NCBI GenBank assembly: GCA_020631235.1 | Contig: JAHDHQ010000017.1 | Coordinates: forward strand, 26,172-90,171 | DNA length: 64,000 nt | Reading direction: 5' to 3' | DNA from: Saprospiraceae bacterium | Lineage (GTDB): Bacteria; Bacteroidota; Bacteroidia; Chitinophagales; Saprospiraceae | Shown: piece by piece, positions 25,639 to 33,177 of the stretch | Numbering within the stretch: position 1 is the first letter of the stretch | How the letters are laid out: each line of letters opens with the position of its first letter | Made by a program: the position numbers and the translations under genes | The notes under the pieces: generated by a model | Seen by the model: the letters and a program-made list of their open reading frames with translations, nothing else | Told to the model about the DNA's origin: nothing | Databases searched by the model: none

Positions 25639-27150
25639 ATGAATTTATTAGATATGGTCAAAGACCAGATTTCTGGACCTTTGGCATCTTCTGCTGCAGG
25701 ATTTCTTGGTGAATCGGAATCCAATATAACATCTGCTATGGGTGGTATCGTTCCTGGTTTATTAGGGAAGATTACGGATATAGCTTCTGATGAGAAAGGT
25801 GCACAAAGCATCCTTGATATGGCCAAAGGTACAGATGCTGGAATGTTAGATAACATTTCGGGTCTATTCAGTGGTGGTGGTGACGCTATCAATGGATTAA
25901 TGAATAGCGGTGGTGGTATGCTAGAAACCTTATTAGGTGGCAACCAATCTGGATTTATCAGCAAGATTGCTGGTTTGAGCGGTATGTCTTCAGGCAATAC
26001 TGGTTCGTTACTAAAAATGGCTGCACCGATGATTATGGGTTTAATCGGAAAACAAGCAATGTCTGGTGGTTTAAATGCGAGTGGTTTAATGAGTATGCTT
26101 GGAGGACAGAAAAGTATGATCCAAAAGCTGATGCCATCTGGTTTAGGTGATACATTGGGATTTGCCAAAGGATTAGGTGGTGATGCACTTGATGCTGGTA
26201 AGAAAGTAGTTGGCGGAACTGTAGACGCTGGTAAAAAAGTGGTAGGCGGTGCTGCTGATCTTGCTGGAGGCGCAGTAGATGCTGGAAAGAAAGTGGTAGG
26301 TGGAACTGTAGATGCTGGCAAAAAAGTTGTCGGAGGCGCTGCTGATCTTGCTGGAGGTGCCGTAGATGCGGGAGCTAAAGCAGGTAAATCAATATTAAGA
26401 TGGTTACTTCCATTATTAGCTATTTTAGCAATTCTAGGGTTTTTCGGAGTAAGAACGGGATGTAGCAATATTGATAATGCAGCATCAAAGGTTTCTGACA
26501 CTACGAAAAATGTAGCCACTGGAGCTGCTGACATGACCAAAAAAGCAGCAGGTGCCGTCGCAGATGGAGCTGGAGCAGTAGCTGATGGTGTAGGTAATGC
26601 TGCGGATGCAGTAGCTGGTGCAGCTGGAAATGTTGTGGAAGGTGCAATAGATATGACAGGCGATGCTTTTAAATGGACAGCCGGAGCGCTTGGAGATGTT
26701 TTTGGCAAGGTAGATAAAGTAGCTAAAGGTGCATGGGATGGCATGAAAGTAGCTACAGGTTCAGCAGGTGACCAAATTAAAAAATTCGTTGCTGGTGGGT
26801 TTAAAGGTGAGCCAAACTTTAGCTTAGCTAATGCTAATTTTGCTTCTGGATCTGCTGATTTAACAGGTCAAATGAAAGGTGAATTAAATAGCGTAGTGGC
26901 TTTTATGAAAGCTTACCCTGCAACAAAAATTGCGGTAATGGGACACACGGATAATACAGGAGATGCTGCTGCTAATCTAGCATTATCAAAAGCAAGAGCT
27001 AATTCAGTTAAGGCTCATTTAATGGCTGGTGGTGTAGATGCTTCGAGATTGGTATCAGAAGGATACGGTCAGAACAATCCAGTGGCTGATAATTCAACCA
27101 AAGAAGGACAAGCTAAAAATAGAAGAATAGAATTAAGATTAATGAAGTAA
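25639..27150 (+). CDS. DUF937 - Gly/Ala repeat - OmpA-domain protein
   Basis: 503 residues. DUF937 region at 1-150 (MNLLDMVKDQISGPLASSA, GIVPGLLGKI, LLKMAAPMIMGLIGKQ), then two copies of a 29-residue DAGKKVVGG/AADLAGG repeat (about 185-242), one membrane helix (WLLPLLAILAILGFFG, about 255-272), a second Ala/Gly-rich amphipathic region, and an OmpA/MotB peptidoglycan-binding domain at about 395-503 (NFASGSADL, VMGHTDNTGDAAANLALSKARA, GYGQNNPV, NRRIELRL). Inner-membrane anchor reaching peptidoglycan is inferred; an intrinsic terminator follows. Confidence 0.88.
   Translation: MNLLDMVKDQISGPLASSAAGFLGESESNITSAMGGIVPGLLGKITDIASDEKGAQSILDMAKGTDAGMLDNISGLFSGGGDAINGLMNSGGGMLETLLGGNQSGFISKIAGLSGMSSGNTGSLLKMAAPMIMGLIGKQAMSGGLNASGLMSMLGGQKSMIQKLMPSGLGDTLGFAKGLGGDALDAGKKVVGGTVDAGKKVVGGAADLAGGAVDAGKKVVGGTVDAGKKVVGGAADLAGGAVDAGAKAGKSILRWLLPLLAILAILGFFGVRTGCSNIDNAASKVSDTTKNVATGAADMTKKAAGAVADGAGAVADGVGNAADAVAGAAGNVVEGAIDMTGDAFKWTAGALGDVFGKVDKVAKGAWDGMKVATGSAGDQIKKFVAGGFKGEPNFSLANANFASGSADLTGQMKGELNSVVAFMKAYPATKIAVMGHTDNTGDAAANLALSKARANSVKAHLMAGGVDASRLVSEGYGQNNPVADNSTKEGQAKNRRIELRLMK
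26191..26364 (+). repeat. Two tandem 87-base repeats inside the DUF937-OmpA gene
   Basis: Copies at 26191-26277 and 26278-26364 encode the same 29 residues (DAGKKVVGGTVDAGKKVV...). Codons differ between copies at many third positions, so the repeat is old and kept at protein level. Each copy also contains an internal DAGKKVVGG duplication. Confidence 0.85.
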
Positions 27151-27171
27151 TCTTAAAGTACAAATGTAATG

Positions 27172-27200
27172 AAGCCGGCTTTTACGCCGGCTTTTTTTTT
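27172..27200 (+). terminator. Intrinsic terminator after the DUF937-OmpA gene
   Basis: AAGCCGGC (27172-27179) pairs with GCCGGCTT (27186-27193) around a 6-base loop, followed by a run of T to 27200. It lies 22 bases after the stop. Confidence 0.9.
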
Positions 27201-27262
27201 GTCTTGATCAGAACTTAGCTTTATGATATATTAGACTCCTTGCAATTTATTATTTTTAGCCT

Positions 27263-28474
27263 GTGAGATCACTAATCATTGTATTCATTATTTCCTTTTT
27301 CCCCGCTGAGGCAACGAGTCAATTAGATCTACTCGAGGCTTTAGGTAATCAAGATAAAATCACTATTCCTATCGAATATAATAATGGTTTTATTACCACA
27401 GAGGTACAGCTAAATGAAACACTTAATTTAACCTTTATAGTAGATACTGGAGCAGAAGTTACTTTTCTTTTTAACCCACTTTTGCTCGAACTGATGGGTT
27501 TAAAACCGGATCAAAAAGCAAAGGTTATGGGAGCTGACTTATTACAAGAAGTTGATGCTTGGATCTACCGAAATATATCCATCAAACTTCCTAGGAGTTC
27601 AATCTTTAAAACCGATTTATTGGCTTTGGAAGAACAAGTATTTTCGCTGGACAAATATGTGGGAAAACAAGTAGATGGGATATTAGGAGCTTCCACGTTT
27701 AGAGGAAAAGTGGTCAAAATAAATTATTTAAACCAAACGATGACGATTATGAAATCCAGTCGTTTTAAGCAAGAAGCTTATAAATACAAATCTACACCCA
27801 TTAAAATCCAAGCTTCAAAGCCTTACGTTAATCTGGAAACGGATGATGGTCCTAAAAAAATGTTGTTAGATACAGGTGCTGCTATCACTTCACTCATGTA
27901 TTATGAAGAGAAATCAAAACTCCCAGAGACTATTACCCATGGACAACTAGGTGTAGGCATAGGTGGTAAAATAGAAGGGTTTATTGGCTCTCTCAATGCT
28001 GTTTCCATCTGTGACCACAAAGTAGAAAGTCTTCTCGTCAATTATCAAAACAAAGATTCCATTTTGCTAGAAACCATAAACTATAGTCAGAGAGATGGTT
28101 TAATAGGCAATCGATTCTTAAGTCAATTTACTATGGCTATAGACTTCCAAAAAGGAATGTTGTATCTCAAAAAAAATCGCACGTTTAGATCGAAAGTCAG
28201 ATATAATATGAGTGGCTTAATTATTAATGCTTTTGGTCCCAAGCTAAATCAATTTTACGTTGAGTCTGTACTAGAAAATTCGCCTGCGCACAAAGCAGGA
28301 ATACAAAAAGGCGACATCATCCGCAGCATCAATGGTGTTCATTACCGATTAAGAAGCCTAAATGGACTGTATAAAATGTTATCCAGAAAACAACATAATA
28401 TCATCCATTTACAAATAGAACGAGACCAACAACGTATATCAAAACGCTTTGTTCTGAAGCGATATTTGGAGTAA
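27263..28474 (+). CDS. Exported retropepsin-like aspartyl protease with PDZ
   Basis: 403 residues from a GTG at 27263 giving a signal peptide (MRSLIIVFIISFFPAEATSQ). Two aspartyl-protease-like halves: FIVDTGAEVTFLF near residue 65 and MLLDTGAAITSLM near 210, so both carry the D-T-G-A catalytic motif within one chain. A PDZ domain follows at about 325-400 (VESVLENSPAHKAGIQKGDIIRSING in parts). Periplasmic proteolysis is inferred from the fold. It stands alone between two terminator-bounded units. Confidence 0.85.
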   Translation: MRSLIIVFIISFFPAEATSQLDLLEALGNQDKITIPIEYNNGFITTEVQLNETLNLTFIVDTGAEVTFLFNPLLLELMGLKPDQKAKVMGADLLQEVDAWIYRNISIKLPRSSIFKTDLLALEEQVFSLDKYVGKQVDGILGASTFRGKVVKINYLNQTMTIMKSSRFKQEAYKYKSTPIKIQASKPYVNLETDDGPKKMLLDTGAAITSLMYYEEKSKLPETITHGQLGVGIGGKIEGFIGSLNAVSICDHKVESLLVNYQNKDSILLETINYSQRDGLIGNRFLSQFTMAIDFQKGMLYLKKNRTFRSKVRYNMSGLIINAFGPKLNQFYVESVLENSPAHKAGIQKGDIIRSINGVHYRLRSLNGLYKMLSRKQHNIIHLQIERDQQRISKRFVLKRYLE

Positions 28475-28542
28475 GGATTTTTGCGGAAAAACACAAGATT
28501 GTAAATAATAGCCCTAAGCCTTTACAAAAAGAAGAATAATTG

Positions 28543-28550
28543 TATCTTTG
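28543..28550 (+). promoter_or_regulatory. -7 box of the rplU-rpmA operon
   Basis: TATCTTTG (TAnnTTTG), 24 bases before the rplU ATG at 28575; only a weak TTTA is seen in the -33 region. Confidence 0.55.
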
Positions 28551-28574
28551 CAGTCCATTTTTAAATTTGGAAAA

Positions 28575-28886
28575 ATGATAGCAATTGTAAACATAGCAGG
28601 ACAGCAATTTAAAGTTCAAGAAGGACAAGAGATTTTTGTTCATAGATTAGCATCAGAGCCTGGAGATAATGTAAGCTTTGACGAGGTATTAATGACAACA
28701 AAAGGTGATGCTACAGCTGTAGGTACTCCAAGCATTAGTGGAGCATCTGTAAAAGCTACTGTTTTAGAGCATGCTAAAGGAGACAAAGTAGTTGTTTTCA
28801 AAAAGAAAAGAAGAAAAGGGTATAAAGTAAAAAACGGTCATAGACAGTCTTTTACTAAGATTAAAATTGATTCAATAGTAGGATAA
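28575..28886 (+). CDS. rplU: Ribosomal protein L21
   Basis: 103 residues from the ATG at 28575 ([18 protein letters not shown]); an upstream frame start at 28548 overlaps the promoter and is rejected. Typical L21 features: [25 protein letters not shown] at the end (in parts), and [19 protein letters not shown]. Large-subunit protein binding 23S rRNA. It has no C-terminal extension here, in contrast to L21 of many Bacteroidota as I recall them. rpmA follows after 10 bases. Confidence 0.97.
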   Translation: MIAIVNIAGQQFKVQEGQEIFVHRLASEPGDNVSFDEVLMTTKGDATAVGTPSISGASVKATVLEHAKGDKVVVFKKKRRKGYKVKNGHRQSFTKIKIDSIVG

Positions 28887-28896
28887 ATATAAAATC

Positions 28897-29586
28897 ATGG
28901 CACATAAAAAAGGTGTTGGTAGTACGGATAACGGACGGGACAGTAATAGTAAACGATTAGGCGTAAAGCTTTTTGGTGGACAATACGCTAAAGCTGGTAA
29001 CATTATCATTCGTCAAAGAGGTACAAAATTCCATCCAGGTGAAAATGTATACATGGGTAGAGATTTTACTTTACATGCTAAAGTAGAAGGACATGTATCA
29101 TTCAAAAGGAAACGATTGAATAGAGTATTTGTAAATATCATTCCTTTAGGCCAAGAGGTACCAGAAACAGTTGCTAAGATAGCGGGTACAAAACCTGCCA
29201 AAGCGAAAAAAGAAGCACCTAAAGCTGAAGCTCCAAAAGCAGCCCCAGTGGTAGAAAAAGAATCTCCAGCTGTAGAGGAAGTAAAAGCAGAAGCAGCAGC
29301 TCCAGCTCCTAAAGCTAAAGACGCTAAACCAGATGATTTAAAAAAGATCGAAGGTATAGGTCCTAAAATTGCCGAAAAGTTAAATGAAGGAGGTATCATG
29401 ACTTTCCAAGATTTAGCATCTGCGGAACAAGATCGACTTAAAGAAATTCTTGAAGCTGCTGGAAGCAGATATAGAATGCACGATCCATCTACATGGCCAA
29501 TGCAAGCACAATTAGCTGCTGATGGCAAATGGGACGAATTAAATGAATTACAGGATAGATTAGATGGCGGTAAAGTAGTCGACTAA
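28897..29586 (+). CDS. rpmA: Ribosomal protein L27 fused to a helix-hairpin-helix domain
   Basis: 229 residues, far longer than the usual 85-90. Residues 1-88 are normal L27 ([42 protein letters not shown] in parts). An Ala/Lys/Glu/Pro linker (about 95-148) leads to a domain at about 149-229 with [18 protein letters not shown], the H-h-H signature, and [15 protein letters not shown]. The L27 N-terminus needs no processing site of the Firmicutes type. The extension may contact rRNA or recruit a factor; inferred. Confidence 0.95.
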   Translation: MAHKKGVGSTDNGRDSNSKRLGVKLFGGQYAKAGNIIIRQRGTKFHPGENVYMGRDFTLHAKVEGHVSFKRKRLNRVFVNIIPLGQEVPETVAKIAGTKPAKAKKEAPKAEAPKAAPVVEKESPAVEEVKAEAAAPAPKAKDAKPDDLKKIEGIGPKIAEKLNEGGIMTFQDLASAEQDRLKEILEAAGSRYRMHDPSTWPMQAQLAADGKWDELNELQDRLDGGKVVD

Positions 29587-29604
29587 TCGATCAAACATAA
29601 GAGT

Positions 29605-29639
29605 AAAAAAGCCTGCTGAAATTCAGCAGGCTTTTTTTA
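29605..29639 (+). terminator. Intrinsic terminator after rpmA
   Basis: AAAAGCCTGCTGAA pairs with TTCAGCAGGCTTTT around a tiny loop, with an A-run before and a T-run after, so it can work in both directions: for rpmA and for the minus-strand vWA gene that ends at 29696. Confidence 0.9.
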
Positions 29640-29695
29640 TATCTAGTCTAAAACGCGAACAAGGCTGTCTTCAATAAAGCAGCTTTCTTTTTTTT

Positions 29696-31159
29696 TTACA
29701 AGCCCTTTGCCATCTCTACTAGACTAACAAATTCATCTTTTAGTCCATGTTCGTCTTCTAAATGATGACCTTCTAACCATCCTAAGATAGAGTCATAAGT
29801 CGCATTACCTTTATAAGTAGAATTACTTAAAACTAATCCAAACGAAGCAACGGCTGTGGTGAATTGCATCACATCGGAGCTGGCTTCAAAGCTTGCTCCT
29901 GTATCAAAAACATTTAATTGCATGGCTTCACTAACATCTTCATTCGGTCGTTTATATCTAAAATCAATTTCAAAACTTCGTTCACCAAATGCTCCCGTAG
30001 GTACTATCTCATATAAAGCTGTAATGTTTTGGTCTGATCCTATTTCGCCAGCATCCTTGGTGTCATCCTCAAAGTCTTCGTTGGCTAACACTCTATTTTC
30101 ATATCCGATCAATCGGTAAGACTCGACCATATTAGGATTAAAAGTAACCTGCACTTTTACATCTTTGGCTACCGTAAAGAACTTGTTGAAATCATAAACA
30201 AAGACTTTCTTTAGTTGTGTTTGATTATCTATGTATTCATAAGTGCCATTTCCATGATTAGCTATTTGCTCTAGATTTGTATCATTAAAATGCTGTCCTA
30301 CACCTAAAATCGTCAAGAAGATACCATTATCACGTTTTTGCTCGATTAGTTTAATCAAAGATTCTTGGTCTGTAATACCTACATTAAAATTTCCATCTGT
30401 CCCAACGATAACTCGATTATTACCTCCTTCTATAAAATTTTCTTCAGCAATTTCGTATGCTCCTATGATTCCAGCAGACCCAGCTGTGGAGCCTCCAGAA
30501 CCTAATGCGTCTATAGCATCAATAATCGTCTGTTTGTCTTCGACCTTTGTACTTTCTAATCGTACACCTGCATTTCCTGCATAGGTAACTATGGCTACTT
30601 GATCATCACTCCTCATCTCATCTAGTAATTGTTTAAAACCATCTTTGAGCATTGGCAACTTATCTGGTCCACTCATAGATCCTGACACATCGATGAGAAA
30701 CACATAATTTGACGTGGGCCATTGTGCTGGAGGTATAGATTCTCCTTCAATGCCGATTCTTACTAATTTATGTTCAATATCCCATGGGCAAGTCGCTATT
30801 TCGCCATTTAAAGAAATAGGATGTCCATTATCTACAAATTCATAATCTAGATCAAAGTAATTTAGAAATTCTTCGGTGCGTATGGATTGTACATCTGGAA
30901 TTCTATTATTTTCCATAATATCACGTCGCATGCTCGCATAAGAAGCTCCATCAGCATCTACAGAAAAAGTAGAAGTAGGCTCTTCTTCTACCTTTACAAA
31001 CGGGTTTTCTGAAATGATTTGTCCTTCTTCGCTCTCTGATCCGTTTTCACCAGCTTCAAAAGTAGCATCATTATTATCAAAGAAAAGATCGCCACTTGAA
31101 TCGTTAGAACAAGCGGAAAGCAGCCATAAAACACAACTAATGTAAAGTAGTTTTTTCAT
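29696..31159 (-). CDS. YfbK-type von Willebrand A lipoprotein
   Basis: 487 residues. Lipoprotein signal MKKLLYISCVLWLLSAC. A vWF_A N-terminal region follows (STFSVDADGASYASMRR, IRTEEFLNYFDLDY), then a vWA domain from about residue 150 with an intact MIDAS (FLIDVSGSMSG, ...GGSTAGSAGI, VGTDGNFNVG), and the DUF3520-like C-terminal part (YEIVPTGAFGERSFEIDFRYK in parts; SFGLVLSNSTYKGNATYD). Metal-dependent ligand binding in the envelope. It begins 3 bases after the next vWA gene upstream, so the two are co-transcribed. Confidence 0.92.
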   Translation of the reverse strand: MKKLLYISCVLWLLSACSNDSSGDLFFDNNDATFEAGENGSESEEGQIISENPFVKVEEEPTSTFSVDADGASYASMRRDIMENNRIPDVQSIRTEEFLNYFDLDYEFVDNGHPISLNGEIATCPWDIEHKLVRIGIEGESIPPAQWPTSNYVFLIDVSGSMSGPDKLPMLKDGFKQLLDEMRSDDQVAIVTYAGNAGVRLESTKVEDKQTIIDAIDALGSGGSTAGSAGIIGAYEIAEENFIEGGNNRVIVGTDGNFNVGITDQESLIKLIEQKRDNGIFLTILGVGQHFNDTNLEQIANHGNGTYEYIDNQTQLKKVFVYDFNKFFTVAKDVKVQVTFNPNMVESYRLIGYENRVLANEDFEDDTKDAGEIGSDQNITALYEIVPTGAFGERSFEIDFRYKRPNEDVSEAMQLNVFDTGASFEASSDVMQFTTAVASFGLVLSNSTYKGNATYDSILGWLEGHHLEDEHGLKDEFVSLVEMAKGL

Positions 31160-31162
31160 AAT

Positions 31163-32353
31163 TTATTCTGTATACTTATTAATTAATCTAACCATTAAGT
31201 CGTTTAAAAATTCGACTTCAAAATCTCCCACTGAAGGTTCTAAATGATCATTTCCAATGCCGCTATCATCTGTGATAAAAACATAAGTTCCATTGGTGAG
31301 TATCGCGAAACATCGCATAAGGAATTCTGTTTCTTTATCTATACCACTGGCTGAAATCGGGATGATTTTTACTCCATGTTTTGCAGCTTTTTCTATAGAA
31401 TCATGTAAATCTTCTATGATTATGGCGTTTTTATGCGGCGGAGCATCAAGTAATAAAAAAGCAATTTTAGCATAAGCATCTTCAGACCATGACAATTCGT
31501 TCATGGCCACATTAAGACCTTCATGCACCGCTTCCGGGAAGTCTCCTCCACCTGATGCACTTTGTTGCGAAATATAGGATTTGCTGGTTTCCAAATCAGC
31601 CGTGAAGTCTTGATGTTTTACTAGATATTCATCTGATTCGTCTCTGTAAAAAACACTCGCTGTATAAAAATCCAAATTCGGGTTTGAGGATTCGCATCGC
31701 TCGATCACATCTTTTAGATCTTCTTTGAGAAAATCTAATTCATCTCCCATTGAACCAGTGGCATCAACAATAAATGCTACTTGGGCATCTTGAGTTGTTG
31801 TAGCTAATCCCTCAGTATATATAAAAGTGTTTATACCATCACCAAAAGCCAGTGTACCATGCTCCACAAACGCGTCATCAAGGCTTATTTTTAAGGTGCT
31901 AAGGTCTTCTACAGCAGAAAATGCTCCTTGATCAATCCATAATTCGGCCATTCCGGCATTATCTGTCATAGCTTCCCAAAGTAAAAATCCTTCTTGATAG
32001 AGTTTTACTCTAACGTTATTAACCGCTTTATTGCTTTGATCTTCGACCAATACGGAAATGCGTTGGTCGACGGTAAAAAACTGCCACTCTTCCGGAAAAT
32101 TTTTAAAAGGTTCTTGGTCTAAAAGTTCTACCCAAAAATTCCAATTGGATAGATCGTTCCACTCTCCTGCTGTGATGAGTCCTTCTTCTCCCTGGCCTCC
32201 ATTGGTACTGCTTTCTCCTGTAGTAGAGCCTCCATCACTGGACGCATCACTACTAAAAAGTCCGTCTGCATCACCTAAAGAGCTTTCATCGCTGATAGAA
32301 CAGGAAGCTAATAATGTAATTATAAATAATGATAAAATGGAAATGTGTTTCAT
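31163..32353 (-). CDS. von Willebrand A lipoprotein
   Basis: 396 residues. Lipoprotein signal MKHISILSLFIITLLASC, Ser/Gly-rich linker, a beta domain (about 90-180: RISVLVEDQSNKAVNNVRVKLYQEG in parts, Ig/carboxypeptidase-regulatory-like) and a vWA domain from about 188 with MIDAS VAFIVDATGSMGDELDF, an Asp-x-Thr-x-Ser variant of DxSxS followed by ...SASGGGDFPEA. Upstream partner of the YfbK-type gene. Ligand unknown. Confidence 0.85.
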   Translation of the reverse strand: MKHISILSLFIITLLASCSISDESSLGDADGLFSSDASSDGGSTTGESSTNGGQGEEGLITAGEWNDLSNWNFWVELLDQEPFKNFPEEWQFFTVDQRISVLVEDQSNKAVNNVRVKLYQEGFLLWEAMTDNAGMAELWIDQGAFSAVEDLSTLKISLDDAFVEHGTLAFGDGINTFIYTEGLATTTQDAQVAFIVDATGSMGDELDFLKEDLKDVIERCESSNPNLDFYTASVFYRDESDEYLVKHQDFTADLETSKSYISQQSASGGGDFPEAVHEGLNVAMNELSWSEDAYAKIAFLLLDAPPHKNAIIIEDLHDSIEKAAKHGVKIIPISASGIDKETEFLMRCFAILTNGTYVFITDDSGIGNDHLEPSVGDFEVEFLNDLMVRLINKYTE

Positions 32354-32415
32354 GTTGACTAGTGTGTTGTTTGTTATTTGACGCTAGTCGTTCTGAAATG
32401 GTTGGGTGGAGTATT

Positions 32416-33177
32416 TTAGATGATGCCGATTTTATCCAATTTAACAAATCCTTCATCTTGATTTAGGAGTTCTACTTTTTTCCATTCTCCGAAATCATCC
32501 AGGATTTTTATTTTTTCACCCGGAACTATGTTAGTTCCAGAATTGCTTCGATCATCAGGTCCTGACATCAATTGTATTTCTTCTAGGACGATCGCAAAGA
32601 CATCACTTTTAGAATAATTTATGGAAGCATACAATACCAGCCCTATCAGGATAGCATCTAGAATCAAGGCTCTAGTGATCAAACGATATCGCTGATCACT
32701 CCATGCTAAGCGATTAAACATACGGGCTCCCCAAATAAATACTAAAGCAGCCAGAATTAACAATTGTATAATAGCCCAAACATTGGATGAAGCCAAGCCT
32801 ACAAAATTTCTCCAAACTCTCACCGGCCAAAAAGCTTGAACCTCAAAAATTTCTGAATCTACTCGTTTCTTGATCAAGCTGAGGTTTTTGAGCAAACTAG
32901 GATGGTTTGCATTAAACTTCAAACCTTTTTCGTAATGCAATACTGCATTGCCCACTTTGTTTGTTTTTGCGTAAGCATTGCCCAAGTTTAGATGCAACTC
33001 TGGGCTTTTAAGTCCTGTCTGAAGTATACTTTCGTACAATGCAATAGCATCATCGTACTTTGCTTCTTCAAACAAATCATTAGCAGTAGCAAAAGATGCA
33101 TTATGGTCCAATTGTGCTATCCCGACATTGGCCAAAAAAATACAAACGATGACTAAGAATAGTTTATTTAGGTGCAT
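32416..33177 (-). CDS. BatE-like TPR / SH3 membrane protein
   Basis: 253 residues from the ATG at 33177; it overlaps the OstA-like gene by 14 bases. Signal peptide (MHLNKLFLVIVCIFLANVGIAQ), TPR units at about 30-110 (YDDAIALYESIL, HLNLGNAYAKTNKVGNAVLHYEKGL in parts), two membrane helices (about 130-150 and 162-182), then a bacterial SH3 domain (PGEKIKILDDFGEWKKVEL) to the end. This is the layout of BatE of the Bacteroides aerotolerance locus, but batA-D and moxR are not adjacent. Two vWA lipoproteins follow downstream. Confidence 0.78.
   Translation of the reverse strand: MHLNKLFLVIVCIFLANVGIAQLDHNASFATANDLFEEAKYDDAIALYESILQTGLKSPELHLNLGNAYAKTNKVGNAVLHYEKGLKFNANHPSLLKNLSLIKKRVDSEIFEVQAFWPVRVWRNFVGLASSNVWAIIQLLILAALVFIWGARMFNRLAWSDQRYRLITRALILDAILIGLVLYASINYSKSDVFAIVLEEIQLMSGPDDRSNSGTNIVPGEKIKILDDFGEWKKVELLNQDEGFVKLDKIGII

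Noticed and set aside
25623..26744. Long minus-strand frame (373 codons) rich in Pro, Ala and Ser
   Set aside because: It is antisense to the DUF937-OmpA gene; its composition is the mirror of the Gly/Ala repeats and it has no recognisable domain.
29013..29528. Minus-strand frame of 171 codons over the L27 extension
   Set aside because: Shadow of the Ala/Lys/Pro-rich linker of the L27 fusion on the other strand.
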